Of a DNA stretch of 15,903 bases, positions 13,546 to 15,903 are shown one piece after another. The stretch comes from Phycisphaeraceae bacterium (GTDB lineage Bacteria; Planctomycetota; Phycisphaerae; Phycisphaerales; Zrk34), in contig JANQJT010000120.1 of the NCBI GenBank assembly GCA_028281485.1, positions 1 through 15,903 of the forward strand, written 5' to 3'. The position numbers were made by a program, and so were the translations under genes. Under the pieces are notes generated by a model, which was not told the origin of the DNA, did no database searches, and saw nothing but the letters and a program-made list of their open reading frames with translations. Position 1 is the first letter of the stretch, and each line of letters opens with the position of its first letter.

Positions 13546-15903
13546 ATGAGGCGGCAATGGATAACTGCACTTTCTTGCGCGGCGATAATTGCGTCGCAAT
13601 CCCCCGCATTCGCCGACACCTACGTCTGGGACGGCACGGCCGCTGACGGCATGTGGACCAGCGGTCCCAACAATCCCGGCGGCGCCGGCGGTAACTGGAC
13701 CATCAACGCCGGTCCCGCCGGCTCTGAGGCCGTACCTGATGTCGGCACCCCTTCGGCTAACGCCATCGACTACCAGTTCACCGGTCACGATTTCACCATC
13801 AACGGCGCGACCATCAGCGAGGACGTGCAGATCAGGCTGGACGGCGGCTCCATCGGGATCAGCAACTCCACCGTCTCCCTGCTCCCCAGTTCGGCCAACA
13901 CCGCGGCCTCGCTGTCCGGCTTTAACCTCGGCGAGAGCGGCAGCGCGACCTCCGCGACAATCACCAACTCGATGCTCAACGTGTCGCGGTCCGTCAGCGA
14001 CGGAAACGCGCTGCGCGTCCGCAACGGTTCAAACTTTGACCTGGTCAGCGGCTCGGCCGTCAGCGTCACCAGCGAGCTCGGCTCGGGCAACCTGACGCTG
14101 GAGGGCGCCGGCTCGTCCATGTCAATCGATTCGACCTCCTCCCTGACGGTCACCGGCGGCATCGAGGTGCTCAGCAACAGCGCAACGATCTCACTCGACG
14201 GCGGCACGATCGATGCCGGCTGGCTCCGCCTCAACAGTGGCGACGAGGCCACGCAGGAACTGATGTTTGATTTCATGGGTGGCGACATCACCCTGAATCA
14301 CCTCAACCCGGTGCGCGACAACAGCTTCTTCGAGGGCGCCTTCAACTGGACCGGCACCGCCGGCAGCGGCACCATCACCCACACCAACCTGACCGGCTCG
14401 AACAACCAGATCATCGCCGGAAAGATTGCGGCCGGCTTCTTCGCGATCGACGGCGTTCGCATCGATCCAACAACCTCCAATACCCTGGACTGGTCGAATC
14501 CGGCCAACATCACCACGCTGAATGCAGAACTCGCGACGTTCGTAATCAACAGCCGGTTCCTGAAAGTCGATGACACCACCACGCCCGGCTCTCTCATCCT
14601 CACGCTCGAAGCCTCGCCGGTCATCTCCTGGACCAATGACGCGGATGACGACTGGTCGACTGCGAGTAACTGGTCCAGTGACCCGGTCGTGCCCGGCGCG
14701 CTGGACGACGTGCTGTTTTCGGGTTCGACCTTCATCACGGAGCCTCGGACGATCAACATCGACACCAACGTACAGGTCAACAAGCTGTCCGTCAGCGGCG
14801 GCAACCAGGTCACCTTCGCCGACACCCTCGCAGCGGGCAACACGCTCGACGCGGCCCAGATCGACGTCACCGGCACGCACGAGGTCTCTGCCAAGCTGCA
14901 CGACAGCGACGTCGAGAAGCTCGGCTTCGGTGACCTGCTGCTCACAGCGGACAACTCGGGCCTGTCCGGCTCCACAACAGTCACGATTACCGAGGGTGGC
15001 GTGCGCATCAGCGATACCACCCAAATCGGCAGCGCCGCGGTGAACATCGGTTCCAACGGATTCTTCTACATCGACGGCGACGGCGCCGGCACGGGCATCA
15101 GCGGCACGCTCGCCATCCCCGTGACCGGCAACGGTGAGGTCCGCATCGGCGATAACAACGCCGGTGAGGTCGTCACGCTCGACGGCACGGCGACAGCCGG
15201 CTTCGACGGCATCGTCTCGGTGCGCGGCGGCGTCGTGAAGGTCACCTCCAACACCGGCCTGGGCTCCACCATCGGCCACACCTGGATCAACCAGTCCACC
15301 GGCACCCTCGAGATCGACGGCACCGGCCTGACGATCGCCGTCGTGATCCGTGTGGGCGGTCGCAGCGCGGCCCATGCCGACATGCACATCAACAACAGCG
15401 GCGGCAACAACACCATCTCCGGTAACATCAAGCAGAACGGGACCGGTGAGTCGCGCTTCACCGCCGACGCGGGCACCACGCTGACACTCAGCGGCACGCT
15501 CTCCGCGCTCGATGATGCCAACGAGCACGACTTCGTCTTCGCCGGCGACGGCACAATCAATATCACCGGCAAGATCACCGACCTGGAAACCGACGACGAC
15601 GGCGTCCCCGTCGCCCCCGTGGCGAACGCCGAGTCCACCGTTAATGTCATCAAACGCGGCGCCGGCGACCTGATCATTTCCACCGGCACCAACAACAATG
15701 ACGACTTCTGGCGCGGCGACACGACCATCGAAGCGGGCAACCTCATCGTCAAGGCCAACGCCCCCGGCGGCGGTGACGGCGAGATCAAGGGCAGCCCGAC
15801 CGGCAACACCATCACCATCCTGAGCCCGGGCGTCCACGACGTGTCCGACTTGGGCGAATACTCCGTGCAGATCGATCAGACCATCGCCGGCGACGGCACC
15901 ATC
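13546..15903 (+). CDS. Secreted autotransporter-associated beta-strand-repeat protein, C-terminus outside window
   Basis: 786 codons are visible from the ATG at 13546, with no stop before the right edge. AGGAGGA 5 nt upstream and a signal peptide (residues 1-23, cleavage after PAFA) support the start. Residues ~24-355 begin YVWDGTAADGMW and end in a module paralogous to the preceding PEP-CTERM protein (GDITLN, NSFFEG, IAAGFFAIDG, TLNAEL). At about 360 a new unit starts with SWTNDADDDWSTASNW, and from ~456 on come repeats like the autotransporter-associated beta-strand repeat (TIGR02601/PATR): VEKLGFGDLLLTADNSGLSG, then INVIKRGAGDLII-like at ~699 (seen as VNVIKRGAGDLIISTG) followed by GDTTIEAGNLIVKA. 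Such repeats build long beta-helical surface proteins. The end could carry a PEP-CTERM signal or, less likely here, an autotransporter barrel. Role in adhesion or matrix is inference. Confidence 0.92.
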   Translation, partial: MRRQWITALSCAAIIASQSPAFADTYVWDGTAADGMWTSGPNNPGGAGGNWTINAGPAGSEAVPDVGTPSANAIDYQFTGHDFTINGATISEDVQIRLDGGSIGISNSTVSLLPSSANTAASLSGFNLGESGSATSATITNSMLNVSRSVSDGNALRVRNGSNFDLVSGSAVSVTSELGSGNLTLEGAGSSMSIDSTSSLTVTGGIEVLSNSATISLDGGTIDAGWLRLNSGDEATQELMFDFMGGDITLNHLNPVRDNSFFEGAFNWTGTAGSGTITHTNLTGSNNQIIAGKIAAGFFAIDGVRIDPTTSNTLDWSNPANITTLNAELATFVINSRFLKVDDTTTPGSLILTLEASPVISWTNDADDDWSTASNWSSDPVVPGALDDVLFSGSTFITEPRTINIDTNVQVNKLSVSGGNQVTFADTLAAGNTLDAAQIDVTGTHEVSAKLHDSDVEKLGFGDLLLTADNSGLSGSTTVTITEGGVRISDTTQIGSAAVNIGSNGFFYIDGDGAGTGISGTLAIPVTGNGEVRIGDNNAGEVVTLDGTATAGFDGIVSVRGGVVKVTSNTGLGSTIGHTWINQSTGTLEIDGTGLTIAVVIRVGGRSAAHADMHINNSGGNNTISGNIKQNGTGESRFTADAGTTLTLSGTLSALDDANEHDFVFAGDGTINITGKITDLETDDDGVPVAPVANAESTVNVIKRGAGDLIISTGTNNNDDFWRGDTTIEAGNLIVKANAPGGGDGEIKGSPTGNTITILSPGVHDVSDLGEYSVQIDQTIAGDGTI

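Noticed and set aside
14191..15837. 548-codon minus-strand frame opposite the beta-strand-repeat gene
   Set aside because: The plus strand encodes a clear signal peptide and repeats here. The minus-strand translation is Val/Gly/Ala/Asp-rich without motifs, a shadow of the repeated GGC/GAC/ACC codons.

Overview
The window looks like a chromosomal segment of a planctomycete, probably of the Phycisphaerae type. This is an inference from gene content: an ECF sigma factor of the Rhodopirellula/Verrucomicrobium kind coupled to a FecR-like membrane protein, a PEP-CTERM surface protein, a protein with autotransporter-associated beta-strand repeats, a MauE/DoxX-DUF1573 fusion and a giant YD-repeat (RHS) protein. 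No rRNA, tRNA or CRISPR array was seen. The sequence is moderately GC-rich, with AT-richer patches at the 5' end of the RHS gene and in intergenic regions.

Layout. (1) Bases 1-6972, minus strand: one uninterrupted reading frame of 2324 codons for a secreted RHS/YD-repeat protein. Its C-terminus, where RHS proteins carry their variable tip, lies beyond base 1. (2) 7068-7850, minus: a small membrane-anchored helical protein just upstream of the RHS gene and probably co-transcribed with it. (3) 8250-9512, plus, divergent: a five-helix MauE/DoxX-like membrane domain fused to a DUF1573 domain, each carrying a Cys-x-Cys motif. (4) 9497-9830: a scar region holding the first ~20 codons of an IS3-family transposase (minus) abutting a short stretch that reads like a secretin (GspD) N-domain (plus). 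(5) 9828-12028, minus: an ECF sigma factor and a FecR-domain transmembrane protein joined by a TAATG stop/start overlap. (6) 12029-12513: a 485-bp divergent regulatory region. (7) 12514-13323, plus: a complete PEP-CTERM protein. (8) 13546 to the window end, plus: a large secreted beta-strand-repeat protein, open at the right edge, whose first ~355 residues contain a module paralogous to the PEP-CTERM protein.

How the parts may work together. The sigma factor/FecR pair is a standard cell-surface signalling unit, and it stands divergent to two secreted proteins that are natural candidate targets. The FecR protein is unusual because its C-terminal ~175 residues resemble a beta-rich domain I know mainly from secreted PEP-CTERM proteins, so sensor and surface proteins may share a fold or ligand. 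The left half is a separate unit built around the giant RHS protein, with a redox-type membrane protein divergent to it. All functional links are inference from family knowledge and gene order; nothing was searched or computed.
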